Notes: generated by a model from the sequence alone, not told the origin. A DNA stretch of 64,000 bases from Hermatobates lingyangjiaoensis (GCA_026182355.1 JAPFBL010000104.1:1109501-1173500), one strand, 5' to 3'; counted from the stretch's first letter, positions 23,663 through 36,400 are shown. Numbers and translations are program-made.

Positions 23663-25290
23663 TTACTTTACTATAAGTAAAGTATAGTGATCGTGAAAAA
23701 ATTCGATCTCGAGATTTTGACGGAATTACATGTTTTGAGGTACCAGAAGTCGTTTTATGACGTTTTTACGTTGATGTCTGTGTGTGTGTGGGTGGGTGGG
23801 TGGGTGGGTGCGTGTGTTAGCATTGCTTGTTACCACGCTACGGTCCAGAATCTTTGATGGATCAAGTTGATATTTTACACAAAAATGGGCCCCATTTAGG
23901 CGAAGATCCCTATTGTTTGGGAAGAATTATGCATGATGGGAAAGTCACTTTTTTTGCCAAAAACCGTTTTTTTTAAAACATTTATTTCTCCTAAACTGAT
24001 AACCCTAGAGTTTTGAAATTTTGACATTATCTTTGAAGTTACAAATGCAAAAAACGAAAAATATATTCAGAATTTTAAGACAACTGGAAATATTTTTTTT
24101 TCAATAAAATGTAAAAATTTTGACTTATAATTCAATCTCAAACCTTGTTAGAGCGATACAAGCCATACTGTTTGACGGACAAGAATTAAACTATGCCTAC
24201 AAATAGAACATTATATGGCAAATGAGTTGAGATATTTTTTTCTAAAATTACATTCGCTAAAGGGGCGTTACAGTACGATTTGTGTTTTCAGAAAATGATT
24301 TTTTGACGCTAAACGGCTCGTTAAAAAATAATGAAAATTTGACCAAAAATGGAACAAAACATTAGCAATACATAAAAAAAAAATTCATGATGTTTCAATT
24401 ACGGGAAAGAGCAATAACGATATAAAAACTGTTTGTTTATTCTAGACAAAGAGATCACCTGCTATACTTGTCGAATTTTTTTTATTTTTTTACATTGTTT
24501 ACATTGACTTAGAAATTTTTTGAGCGAATCCACTGAGATAAAATTGATGTTTCTAATGGAAAAAAAAAATATTATTGACTTATAAGAGATGTAAGAGGAA
24601 TAATATTGTGCAGGTAAATGATAACACTCATTAAAAAAAAATTCGTATATATGTTATTTGACAAAGGGGAAGGAAAATGATCTTATTAAATACTAAGAAG
24701 CCATAAAATTCCCAGTATAATAAATCTGTTAAAAACCAAAAATGTAAAAGATAATTCAAAATATAAATCTTTCGTTTAGAGATTAATAACTGTAATTATC
24801 TACATCTTTAATTAACAAATCACCTTTAAAACAACATTTTCTTCGCTGTTTAAGAAGTTTTTCAGAGAAAAAAAGAGTATTTTACTGTTTCAAATTTAAA
24901 AATTTTACATTAATATTCAATGTAGAAGGATGTCAAGTAAACGATGTAAGAAATCTACTGGCTATTTGAACAATAGCCATGTTCTCTTGTAGGATACTAT
25001 TTCGTTTCAAGAAATGTTCACTTTGGTTTTTCAAAAATGTTATTACTGCTGTAGTTATACTAATGAAATTATTTGCAAATAATAAATTATTTGTGATGTA
25101 CAAAAATAAGCTTATAAATTGATATGTCCTTCAATCACTATCTGTACTACCTCAGGAATGACAGGCTAATAATTATATCCCATTTAGATGTTTCGTTATG
25201 CTTAAATGAGACGTTATGTTTTATATACTCAAGAAATTTGACATTAAGTTACTTATAGTAAAGTAGAGTGTAGGTCACTCCAGATTTTTT
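23663..25290 (+). mobile_element. DNA element family T, complete copy
   Basis: The element starts TTACTTTACTATAAGTAAAG and ends with ACTTATAGTAAAGTAGAGTG and CACTCCAGATTTTT. TACTTTACTATAAGTAA at the start and its complement near the end form 17-base inverted repeats. About 25 shared bases lie outside the 3' one, so the exact 3' limit is not fixed. The 1.63-kb body aligns by eye along its whole length with 41594-43220 at very high identity, including a GTGTGTGTGGGTGGGTGGG tract, a GGGCCCC word and CCCTATTGTTTGGGA. No long open frame is present, so it is probably mobilised by a transposase encoded elsewhere. I do not recognise the superfamily and see no certain target-site duplication. Confidence 0.82.
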
Positions 25291-25351
25291 AGATATTTAT
25301 ATTTAGCAAAGTTAAATTAAATTAAGTTAAATTAAAGTTAAAGTAAACTAC

Positions 25352-25450
25352 AGTAAACCCTCACTTTTTGCAGATAATTGAGACCGAAGACACCCGCGAA
25401 AATCCGCGAATAATGGACGCGCCTTTATAAAAGCCTCTAAAGCTCAAACA
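25352..25450 (+). mobile_element. Possible Tigger/pogo-type terminus
   Basis: CAGTAAACCCTCACTTTTTG followed by CCGCGAAAATCCGCGAATAA is typical of pogo/Tigger terminal sequences, which begin CAG and carry a 'CCCTC...' motif with CGCGAA words. I found no matching inverted end downstream, so this is a solo end or a truncated element. The overlapping minus frame 25361-25555 is not convincing. Confidence 0.4.
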
Positions 25451-25659
25451 ACGACCTTTCCAACTGAGAGAGAATCCTGACCTTACTGAATACTGTACAG
25501 TGTTGTAAATAAAAATGAAAAACAAAAAGAAAAAATAAGAAATATTTCTGAACAAAGACTTATGTGTAGATTCACAAGGGCATGGGTGGCGTGGTAAACT
25601 GGAAGATGGCGATATGAATTAGCCAATCATATTAAAGGAAACATCTTTGGTTATTGATT

Positions 25660-25815
25660 ATTTTGTTATTGATTTCTTTTATAAAAATAAATGCAATATA
25701 AATATTTCTATAATATCAAGAATGAAAAATTTCTTATTTGAAGCCGCTTAATAAATTGATGAATATATATATTCTACAAAGAATAAATTTATGTTTTGCA
25801 TGTCATACAGAGATC
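25660..25815 (+). repeat. Dispersed repeat R, copy 2
   Basis: ATAATATCAAGAATGAAAAA, TTCTTATTTGAAGCC, AAATTGATGAATATATATAT and TTTGCATGTCATACAGAGAT recur with few changes at 28870-28980 in the same orientation. It is a non-coding repeat of unknown class. Confidence 0.75.
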
Positions 25816-26344
25816 CTAGTCCTTCTTAACCTTATATTCCCTGTATTCATGACTTCCAATTAATAGCAATGACTTTAATTCCGAAACCTTTTACAACACA
25901 TTCTTGGTTGCCATGCAGACCATTTAGTACTTACTGCTACTAGGTAAGTCGATTTGGAGATTAATACCTCCCTTTTTGGTTCTTTATATTCTAATTACAA
26001 AAAAAATCTTGCATTTTGATAATAAGAAGAGATATTTTTTAAAAAAAAAGACTAATTTCCTTGAAGCATTGATAGGCTTAAACAAGGTTACTGTAAAGAG
26101 ATTCATTTAATATCAATGAGATTTGAAGTGACATTTTGCTCACCATGTTCTTGTCTTGCAACAAAACTATTTAAGGAAACAAATTAAAATAGCATACATT
26201 TTTAGTTTCTATTTTCTAAGTTAAGATTAAGATGGAAATCGAACTTAAACTGAAACAACCAAAAACATGTAAGATTGACTTTGTGTGTGTTGTTGGGGGG
26301 GGATTTATGAAATATGGATTTTTCTTGCAGGTTTTTACATTTTC

Positions 26345-26611
26345 TTTCTAATGTATAACCCAGTCATTAAATCCACTAGTATTTTTTCATAACGTTGACT
26401 AGTCTATTAAGCTCCGTTTTCCTGTTAGCTAAGATGACAAGGTCGTGCACAAACAGTATCAGGATTATTTGATTTAAATACATGCATATTGTTAATACCA
26501 CTGAGGTTAGTATGATTTATATTAGAAAAAGGTAAAACCGTCATACTTCGTAACATGATCATGGAGTTGTTGGAACGCTTTCGAACGTTGTCCATCTTCG
26601 ATCGCAACATA
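26345..26611 (-). pseudogene. LINE reverse-transcriptase fragment, unit 1
   Basis: On the minus strand the frame at about 26465-26380 reads ILILFVHDLVILANRK, then TELNRLVNVMKKY. This matches the non-LTR retrotransposon RT region around the catalytic (F/Y)ADD box ('LLFADDLVLLA...ELQ.L...L..Y'), with the ADD changed to VHD. The upstream sequence (open frame 26610-26425, containing SNINHTNLSGINN) is in a neighbouring frame. The scrap is short, contains stops and lacks catalytic residues. LINE is the best reading, but the clade cannot be named. Confidence 0.5.
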
Positions 26612-27156
26612 CCTTCTGAGCTGTTATATAGGGGGTTGGTTGTCTGTCAAGTCCACTGCTGTCCTGATATTCCTTATTTGATTTTTAGTTATAGCTATTA
26701 TCTAGTTTGGGTTTTTGTACTTTTTAACTTCGTCATCTGTCTGTCCAGTCGTCCTTTTTATTTTTATTAGTGCTTACATAAAATATTGGATTGGTAATTT
26801 ATTTGTTCATTTATTAATTACCCGCATTTTTATAATAAGAAGAGATATTTTTTAAAAAAAAAGACTAATTTCCTTGAAGCATTGATAGGCTTAAACAAGG
26901 TTACTGTAAAGAGATTCATTTAATATCAATGAGATTTGAAGTGACATTTTGCTCACCATGTTCTTGTCTTGCAACAAAACTATTTAAGGAAACAAATTAA
27001 AATAGCATACATTTTTAGTTTCTATTTTCTAAGTTAAGATTAAGATGGAAATCGAACTTAAACTGAAACAACCAAAAACATGTAAGATTGACTTTGTGTG
27101 TGTTGTTGGGGGGGGATTTATGAAATATGGATTTTTCTTGCAGGTTTTTACATTTT

Positions 27157-27423
27157 CTTTCTAATGTATAACCCAGTCATTAAATCCATAGTATTTTTTC
27201 ATAACGTTGACTAGTCTATTAAGCTCCGTTTTCCTGTTAGCTAAGATGACAAGGTCGTGCACAAACAGTATCAGGATTATTTGATTTAAATACATGCATA
27301 TTGTTAATACCACTGAGGTTAGTATGATTTATATTAGAAAAAGGTAAAACCGTCATACTTCGTAACATGATCATGGAGTTGTTGGAACGCTTTCGAACGT
27401 TGTCCATCTTCGATCGCAACATA
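27157..27423 (-). pseudogene. LINE reverse-transcriptase fragment, unit 2
   Basis: This is the second copy of the fragment at 26345-26611, carried by the tandem duplication. It has the same VHD box and the same stops, so the decay came before the duplication. Confidence 0.5.
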
Positions 27424-28242
27424 CCTACTGAGCTGTTATATAGGGGGTTGGTTGTCTGTCAAGTCCACTGCTGTCCTGATATTATTATTTTGATTTTTAG
27501 TTTTTAGCTATTATCTAGTTTGGGTTTTTTGTATTTTTTAACTTCGTCATCCTGTCTGTCCAGTCGTCTTTTTATTTTTATTAGTGATTTACATAAAATA
27601 TTGGATTGGTAATTTATTTGTTCATTTATTAATTTACCCGCATTTTTATGTTTATATATATCTATCTCTTCAGTTATGTTGAGTCTCTGTCCTTTCTGTC
27701 CTGTCCATAGTAAGACCATTATTTGATTTATTTCACATCTACTCCTCCCATGTTTTTATTCTTAAAGAAGATTTCTTTATCTGGAGAAAAGAATAAAAAA
27801 AGATACAGGAGAGAGAAGATGACTTGGAAAAACAAACACAAGCGAATTGTGGTTTACTCAATCAGTTCCTTATTTGTAATGTACAAATAGGGAAAAAATT
27901 TATCTCGTGGTAACAGAGAATACATATGCTATCCAAAGTTCATATGCTTCTGCAAAATTTTGGTTGGCATTGAAAAATTATATTTTGCAAGATGTAGATA
28001 ACTGCATTTCGTTTGACAGTATTCAAGTCTACATTACACTACATTTTTAAGCTTGATTCCTCAGTTATCATCACTTTGAATCTTTTTTATTACATGACAC
28101 CATTATGCTTCAAACTAGGACACTTCATTTTTTTTAATACTTCATTAAAGGAGATTTCTATAGACAAATAAATTTAAAGCTGATTTTTAAAGACATTAGT
28201 GTTCTTTATTACTCATACTCCTAACAAAATTGTTATTTCTAG

Positions 28243-28264
28243 CATATATATATATATATATATG
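28243..28264. repeat. (TA)n microsatellite
   Basis: A run of TA dinucleotides. No PLE-like tail was noticed beside it, unlike most other (TA)n tracts here. Confidence 0.9.
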
Positions 28265-28784
28265 CAATACAAGTAATATTTATGCATATATCAATATACA
28301 AAAATACCAATAAAGCTAAGCATATGAATAGCATTGCTTTTTAGAAGATATATTTATAAAAAAAAGTTCCACTATTTTTCCTTAATGTAATGAAACTGTT
28401 CTTTAAAAATTACTTACTGCATTTCAGGAGTCTTTTGAATTTTTCATATTAGCAACAAAATAATTATATTTGTCATCAAACTCCTACTTTAAAAAAAAAA
28501 AATAATATTTATTGAAATGGTTGATTACAGTAATCTTTTCTGTAATCAACTATCCATCTAACTATTGAAATAGTTACTAATTTTTAATTTTTGTTGTGAC
28601 TTTTCGACTGATGGATTTTTTTACCTGCTTTAATGCTGTGATGATGAACTAAACCTACATCTGAACTGCCCAGAATAAATGTGCCCGTAATGTATCAAGG
28701 ACCGTTTTATAATCCAGAAATGTGGGCGCTTTATGAAATATGATTATGAAAATAATCATAATCAAGTTAGAAAATACTATTTTT

Positions 28785-28980
28785 GTCTTATATTTCTTCA
28801 AGGAAAGATTTTTTATTTAAAAATAAATATAAACATTGATTTAATTTATAAAAATAAAAGCAATATATTCCTATAATATCAAGAATGAAATATTTCTTAT
28901 TTGAAGCCACTGTATAAATTGATGAATGTATATATTCTACAAAGAAGAAATTTATGCTTTGCATGTCCTACAGAGATTTG
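28785..28980 (+). repeat. Dispersed repeat R, copy 3
   Basis: TTGATTTAATTTATAAAAAT, ATAATATCAAGAATGAAATA, TTCTTATTTGAAGCC and TTTGCATGTCCTACAGAGAT match copy 2 at 25660-25815. The upstream third matches copy 1 at 23240. Confidence 0.75.
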
Positions 28981-29149
28981 CAACATAAAAACGGAACTCA
29001 TATAATATTTGAGTAGATATAAGCATGTATTGAGATATACTTGACTGATCAAAGAAGAATAATTATCCACTGATCCAAATCTTGTTATACCAGATCTTAA
29101 TCACATTTTCAATCCTCCCAATCCTCTTAACCTCAATAGAACACTTTTC

Positions 29150-29620
29150 TTCTTGTCATTATGTCATGACATCTGAACACTAGTACTACAGAGAATTTTA
29201 TAACTCTTGACTTATTATACCACACAACCAAACCACTTTTCCACATGCTAGAATAGTGTTCCAGTAGATAATACTTACTGACCTCCCACAGATATTACCA
29301 TATTCCTTCTTATCATCATGTCATGACATCTGAACACTAGTACTACAGAGCATTTTATAACTCTTGACTTATTATACCACACAACCAAACCACTTTTCCA
29401 CATGCTAGAATAGTGTTCCAGTAGATAATACTTACTGACCTCCCACAGATATTACCATATTCCTTCTTATCATCATGTCATGACATCTGAACACTAGTAC
29501 TACAGAGCATTTTATAACTCTTGACCTATTGTACCACACAACAAAACCACACTTTCACATGCCAGAGTAGTGTTCCAGTAGACAATACTTACTGACCTCC
29601 CACAAATAGTACCATATTCA
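29150..29620. repeat. Tandem repeat of about 157 bp, three copies
   Basis: ATGTCATGACATCTGAACAC begins at about 29161, 29319 and 29475. Each unit continues with TACTACAGAG, ATTTTATAACTCTTGAC, GTGTTCCAGTAGA and CTTACTGACCTCCCACA. Units 1 and 2 are nearly identical and unit 3 is more diverged at its end. Confidence 0.93.
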
Positions 29621-32600
29621 GTAGTGAGCCTGTAGTCTTGAACTTCAAATTACGGTGTACGGACATGGGAATATTCTTTCGTTGTTGGAAGTCTCTCTTC
29701 AGTTCTTTTTATTCCTTCTCAAAACAATTATATTGTTTAGTAATTAAGAGTTTAATTGTTCATTTTAAGTTCTTTCTTTATTTCTATAAGAAATAAAGAG
29801 TTATAAGAGTTGTTTAGTAAATGCTTTGAGTTATCATATTACTGATACGGTCAATGTCAAATCATATAAGCTCCAACAAATCAGTGTTGTTTAATTTTCA
29901 CAATATTGTAAACACCTGTCAATTACCACGTGATCCTCGAGAATACTATTTTTTTAATTATTTTATAGTGGTGCAGACAAATGCTATCACGTGGCATTCT
30001 TTCTGTTTTCTTTCGTTCGTCCCAATCAGAGATATGATATTTGGACTTTATATCTGTAGCTTTTCTTTTGTTTAGACAACAGGTGATGTTTCTTTTAACA
30101 AAACCCTTCCAATTTAGAATTTAGTTTATGTAAGGACTGAAAATGTCCTCTGACTCATATCTTACAAGTTATTTATTAAACCTTTTCATTGTTACCTTAG
30201 CGGTTTTCCGACTGCTTTTATCCCAAATGGATATATTCACTTAGTCTAACCGTCTTTCTACAAAGTTTTTTGGAGGTTATAGTTGCATAAGCTTTTTGTA
30301 CTGCGATACTAATCTTATTAATACAATGGTTCTTCCTTTTATAATAAACATAAAGTTGTTTTGTTTTAAACCAGAGATTGCGATTGAGGATTGTGTACCG
30401 ATACACCTCTGACGCTGATTCCGAAGGGAATGTTTCACATCGCTTATTATTCTACATTGGAATCCCTAAATTTTGCCTAACTCAAATGTATTTAGAGTAG
30501 GGGTCTTTTACAAGTACCTGACACAAGTACAGGCTCAGCACCCACAGCTTGACTTCCTATCCGAGGGACGACACGTTCAAATATTTTTCACCATCTACGG
30601 AAAAAAATTGAGATCCAGAGTGAGAACAGACCCAGGATCTACCAGTCCAGAAACAAGCATGCAAGGCACTGTGTTCCTTTGGTCCTCAACTATACCAAAG
30701 GAACACAGTTATTAATTTACATGTAATTTAATCATGTTAAAAATAAAAATATTTCTGCTTTTAGTTACCCACTACTGCTATTATTGTTGAAGTCAAATAC
30801 TATAATATTAATTTTCCTGAATTCCTGTTGCAAAAAGCTATAACTTCAAATGCTTGATGTCCCCTATTTCCAATTTTCATATTAAGTTACACACTTTACT
30901 GTAAAATTGGTAATACAATGAGCTAAATTGTTTTCAGTAGTTATAATTTGTTTTAATTCCCTTGATGTCTACTTATACATTTGTTATTCTGTTGTTAACA
31001 GAGATAGAACACTCCAGTGTTCTCTTATTATTTAATAATATGAGTTTCTGTCAACATAAAAAAAAAACATATTTACTCAGACTGGAACGGAATGGATCCT
31101 ATTTACTAATACAATATACTATATACAATACACTGTATACAATTAGTATACTATATAGTAATTAACAGTGTACCGTATACTCTCATTGATGGAAATTAAA
31201 GTAAAAATAAACTCACCGTTTTGAAGGTTATGTTTTTATTGTTTGATTGACTGATATAATGCTACCTAGGTTCTAGGGGCTTTAATACACACTGTGAATT
31301 ACTACCTCACCAATTTGCCACTTCTCACGTTATCAAACAATATCAATTAGCCTCATGGTATTCAGACTAATCCATACTCTCTTTTTCTCAATTACCACTG
31401 AACTTTTCAAAATTCAAAATCTTAACCTAATGTTTTTTTTTTGTGTTGTGATACAACTTTACAGCTTCAAAAATCGTTGGATACCAAAGACGGTAACTTT
31501 GGTGACGATGACATCAACTTTGAACTTCTCCACTCAATCTACGGGATTGTAATAAACATAAAATTAATAATTTTTTATTCTTCAGTGGAATAACATTGTT
31601 AGAGATTATAAGTTTGTTTTGTCAGCCTAGTAAGGGTGGTAAAAGTTGGTTTTCGTATGATATATGATACAGCTGCATTTGTTCACTGGCTAAGAACGTA
31701 ACGTGAATTGAAGAACTATGGCTTATTCCAATGAATAGGAGGCAAGCGGTGAAATAGGGTGGGAATTGCTCCGTGACTGGATCACGGCCAAGTAAGGACG
31801 ATACAAATCCGCATAATATTAACATATATTAGATGAAATGGTCCAGTGGAGGGTGATTTACACCTCGTTGGCTACTCCACCGGTTCCGTCTTTCATAGTG
31901 GCTGCCTGCTTACTTCAAACCAGGAGCGATTCACAGTCAGCCCTTTATAGGTAAAACCCTAAATTTCCATCCAGAGCACACAACAAAACTATTATATTTC
32001 AAAATCTCATTCAATATTCATTTCCTGAGTTCTGCAAATTTGATTAGATAGTAAAAACTTAGTAAGTTTTAAGAAGAATCACAAAAACTGATCACTGTGA
32101 AAAAGCTATGACTATTCCAAAACATCAAACAACTTATTACACCACTTATAAAAATTGAAACTAAAGTTTTAATACTTCAAAATCTAAGAATAATAAAATT
32201 TGAATAAAATCGAAATACTAATAGTAGAATAAAACTATAACTATCTAAATCCTGATACATTATTGATTATCTAACTTCTGCAAAATTTAATTATATTGTA
32301 ATAGATCAAAATTTAAGAATAATCAAGTCTGAATACTATGGAAACAATAATTGCTCTACAAGACTATAAATAATCTAAAACTTGACACATCATTGCTTTC
32401 TTTTTTTCTATAAATTCTGCTTTGCTGTGTTCTTCAAATATTGATAAGAGTCTAATTTAAATAATATCGACATTGCCGAAATTATTATAAGTAAACTAAG
32501 TTATTATAATTAAACTAAACTGTAATAATTGTGTAACAGATATTTTCAACGACCCACAGTTTTTTAATAAATCAGGTTTTCCAGGATCAATTATTTCAAG

Positions 32601-32788
32601 GTAGATTTTAACTGGGTAAGATCGATATTGCTAAAATAAAATATATAAAAACATTAAATTGATTATTTATGAGTGTGATAATATTTCATCAGAGAGTGAC
32701 CAACGATTAACTCATTCAAAGATAAAATCTATTGACTGTCAAATCTTCATGTACTTACTGTAAGTAAACTATTTTGATATCCTGTTAC
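29621..32788. other. No gene recognised
   Basis: Open frames such as 29854-30075, 30473-30715 and 31622-31825 carry no motif that I can name. 31620-31930 and 30440-30690 are richer in GC than the rest and could be old elements or exons, but I cannot support either. Confidence 0.45.
30668..30709. other. Perfect 16-bp hairpin
   Basis: ACTGTGTTCCTTTGGT (30668-30683) and ACCAAAGGAACACAGT (30694-30709) are perfect complements around a ten-base loop. It lies at the end of a GC-richer stretch. The function is unknown: it could be a fold-back remnant or a structured RNA. Confidence 0.85.
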
Positions 32789-33036
32789 TGATATATATAT
32801 ATATATATATACGAGTACATATAAAGATTTTACATAAACACGTGAAATAGCAATCAATGATCAAACCACAACATGAAATGGGAAAACATGACTAAGATCT
32901 TTCAACCGTATCAAGCGGTCTTCGTCAGAGTCAAAAACCCAACTGTTGGGTTTTTGACTCTGACAAAGACCGCTTATTACGGTTGAAAGATTAGTCTTGT
33001 TTTCTCATTTCATCTATATATATATATATATATATT
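32789..33036. repeat. PLE-tail palindrome, family C, between (TA)n tracts
   Basis: (TA)n at 32789-32812 and again at 33014-33036 bracket two inverted arms meeting at AACCCAACTGTTGGGTTTTT near 32945. The left arm holds, on the minus strand, CTGACGA (32922-32928), a hairpin and GAAA (32900-32903). The right arm holds CTGACAA...GAAA (32960-32988), where the core is damaged. The left arm is longer and reaches the distal words TTGATCATTGATTG and CACGTG (inverted). Family C also occurs at 39405, 48597 and 52235. Confidence 0.85.
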
Positions 33037-33059
33037 TATATTAGTATATTTCGGTAGCA

Positions 33060-33187
33060 GTCCTTCAGATATGCATGCTTTGTTGAACACGACAGAGCAG
33101 TTCCTATCTATAAGCTTCTTCTCAAGAACTTCGACTTGCCTAAAAACAGGAACTACTCTGTCGTGTTCAACAAAGCATGCATATTAT
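33060..33187. repeat. Fold-back unit, family D
   Basis: ATGCATGCTTTGTTGAACAC on the left (from 33071) and its complement on the right (to about 33182) form long arms of about 38 bases. They are joined by a loop with AAGCTTCTTCTCAAGAAC. No CTGANGA motif was seen. It sits between (TA)n-linked units B and C. Confidence 0.75.
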
Positions 33188-33191
33188 ATAT

Positions 33192-33383
33192 AGGTGTGTT
33201 ATCTAATCGGGATTCGGTCAAATTTTCTAGGTTCAAAAATCAAACTCTCATTGCCGACGTTTCGGTTTTATTTTAAAACCTTTTTCATAGGCAGAAGTAA
33301 GAATTTTCTTAGTTTAAAAAAATTCTTACTTCTGCCTATGAAACCTAGAAAATTTGACCGAATCCCGATTAGATAACACACCT
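33192..33383. repeat. PLE-tail fold-back unit, family B, with nested hairpin
   Basis: Perfect 42-base outer arms (33192-33233 and 33342-33383; AGGTGTGTTATCTAATCGGG on the left) enclose an inner inverted pair (CATAGGCAGAAGTAAGAATT at about 33285 and its complement to 33343). Between them, on the minus strand, are TATGAAAAAGGTTTT and AAAACCGAAACGTCGG, the family B variant of the core. (TA)n follows at 33421-33441. Confidence 0.8.
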
Positions 33384-33444
33384 ATTCTATCAAACGGTCG
33401 ATATACTATTGAATCTGTTGTATATATATATATATATATATGAT

Positions 33445-36400
33445 TAAATTAGCCTAGGAGCAATTCAGAAAAAAAAATATTCAATATTATTGTTTAAATT
33501 TAGATTTTAATTGATTATTATTTAACTAAAAATCTGAGTCTTGATGTCATTATTTTTGTCATAACCATCCATTATATGCTTCCGCATAATGTTACCTACT
33601 CTTATTTTGTTGTTTTTACCTTTTCTCATTTTTTTCATTATTTCTTACTTCTTAATTATTTCATTATTACTTATTCATATTCTTTCATTTACTATGTTAT
33701 TTGAGTTCATAATGTTTGTACCTTAAAATGCTTTCTACTATTTATTTCTTTATTCTCATACTCCATAGTAATAACTATATAACCTCCTCAGATCATAGGC
33801 TGAATTAGTTAAAACCTACCGTTGTTACGTCGTACACTAGGTGTAAGGTATGTTAAATTATTATTTTCTATGTTTTAATCCCATATTTTTTAGGTACTGA
33901 TCATAAATTATGTATTTCCTTGAAGCATAAACGATGAAAATATAAATACTCGACATCAAAGTGTCCTATAAAGTTGTTGCAGTGTAGTATTTTAATAATG
34001 TATTTGTATATGTTAGGCCATTAGAAGCAGAAGGTTTTCGATTAGGATCTATTTCAAGAAAAACAATTAAACAGCTATAATTGCTGTAAAACATTAAAGC
34101 TTAATTTTGTTTCTTCAATCAGAAACTAATAATTTTAAAAAAATACTTATTTTTTGTTAACCTTTTTTTAATGATATTATATGGATATTATTTTTAAAAT
34201 ACGAACAAAAACCTAACTATTTTAGTTTTTGTTTATTTGAATAAAACCCTTTTCTGCATTTGTAATTATAAAGTCACAAAACAATAATTTTTAATCACAA
34301 TTTTACCTAATAAAAGAAATTAGGTAACATTACGTTTTCAGAAATATTACCAGCCATAATATTCCTAAAAGCTTAATGCTTAATAAGATTTAATTTCAAT
34401 GGCAGAAAACATATATTTTATTTTAATTGTACAATATATATGAATATACATTTCACAACAGCAGACTGAATGAAAATAATTTGTTAGAGTTAATTGTATG
34501 GATTAACGATCTATCTCCAACTTTGGCAAACAACAGGCAGTTTCAGGTATGCTTGATCAGTATTTGATTGAGAGAATTGTTTTTATTCCTTTATATAATA
34601 CAAAACTGGTTCAACTCTAATAAATGTAAATCCGATTACATTTTTGAAAACAATCGAATGGAAAATAAATATCATCATATATCAAGCAAATTGGAGAAGC
34701 GACATTCAAATCAAATCTATCTTAGGCATTATGATGCTTCTCACTTATTTATATTTGAAGAATAAATAAATAGTTATTTGAAATTGAAAACAACGTTTAA
34801 AAATCCTCTCAATTAATGTATTTTAAGTTATAATTTATTATCCATATCCTAGTTATTACTTCCTAATTGATGGACCATTATGATTTGAAGATATCTAGTC
34901 CATTAAACCCATTTAGCAATCCTGTGATTCCTGTTGTTGTGTTCACTGTAGACTACAACAGAGAATTTGTGGTTTTCCCAACAGGAGAAATAAACTGGTA
35001 GGTATAATTTACTGGTATAATCTCCGGTAAATTAGAAGTACAGTTATTTATATTCTGCAGATTACATTGTAAAAGTAAATAGTCAAAACTTCTTATTCAT
35101 GTTTGAAATAGTGAAATGTGTAGAAATAGCGTAGGTATGGAATATAATGATTAATTACGACATATTTAGTGCCTTTTAACTTCAGTAATGCCAAAACACA
35201 CGGTAATAACATCATTATTAAACATCCGATTGGGTGAACATCACTGCGTTTTATCTAGTAACTCTGTCTTCTGGGTAGTGAGTGGAAAATCAGAGGGGGA
35301 TGTGATTGAGTTGTGTACTTGTAGTGGTTTTCTTTCGATCATTAGCGACGCATAGGGGGCGGTGAGGAGAGAAAACTCCCCTGTTGCTAAACCGGCAATT
35401 TGCTAAGAACCATCAAAATCCTTATTTAAATAAAACACATTTTATTACTTCATCATCCCTGTTTATTACGTCATGAACATACTACTCGAGCTGTCGACAA
35501 AAATTCGTCTTCTTTAGAAATGTAAAAAATAACATTTAAACATTTATTCGATAACTTATTAAGAATATTAATTTATGTTCCTTAAAAAGGCTAATTGTTG
35601 GTCTGAAGCTTGGTAAATATGTCTAAAATTGATAAATACCCTGAAGAAGCAAAACAAAAAAAAAGTTTTTTTGTTTAAATAAAAAATAGGTCGATCAAAA
35701 ACATAGGTATGTCAGTGGTCCTTCACATTCAAGGCAGGAACATTTGAAATAATAAGGAAACAAGATGGTACTTTTAAGAAATAAAGCAATGAATTAGAAT
35801 GGTTGTACTTAATAAAAGCTTTAAAGAAATATCTACTTAGTAAATTTGACATCGACTAAATAAACGAAAACTATGAAAACTGAAAAACTTAATGTAGAAT
35901 GACTAACTGAATAATATTTCTTATAATTTTTGATAAATGATAACATTTCTTAAAGTAATAACACTGTTTATGGAAATAGTAATTTATTAATACCATAATT
36001 CAAAACATATTTCATATTTTGAAGAAATAATATTTTTTAGTATTGCTCTATTTCCTGACTCTGGATAATGATACCTTTATTATAATGAAGAAGAGTTATA
36101 AGCGTTGCACTATATGAATATCATTGCAGATAAAACAGAAAAGAAACGAAGTGATTAGACTTTTGGGTCATGTCCTTGAAGGTCATCTCCTTACCATGTC
36201 CTTGAATAACATTAGAAGGATCTAGTGAAGTCAATGTGACAAGTATAGAGTTTTAAGTAGAACACTGAGAATACTTTGTTACAAAGTATCATACAAAAAG
36301 TTAGAGAGAAGACAAATATGGTCACAAATTGACCACGGGTCGGTATCACTTGCTTTCCCATAGTTATTTAATGTCTAGAGAAGAAAAGCCTCATTGTTCG

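Larger units (their letters stand above)
26011..27645. repeat. 813-bp tandem duplication
   Basis: GCATTTTGATAATAAGAAG starts at 26011 and the near-identical GCATTTTTATAATAAGAAG at 26824. The second unit ends at about 27645 in CCCGCATTTTTATG, the same junction word. The units differ by a few single bases and small indels (for example CCACTAGTAT/CCATAGTAT, CTTATTTG/TTATTATTTTG). Each carries the same LINE RT scrap and a G8 run (GTTGTTGGGGGGGG). The high identity suggests a recent event or an assembly artefact. Confidence 0.95.

Noticed and set aside
26425..26610. 61-codon ORF conserved at 27237-27422 as a duplicated gene
   Set aside because: It is identical because of the 813-bp tandem duplication. 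It lies next to, but out of frame with, a decayed LINE RT.
31620..31930. tRNA or tRNA-derived SINE
   Set aside because: CCACCGGTTCCG and nearby words suggested a B-box, but no A-box, cloverleaf or poly-A tail could be drawn.
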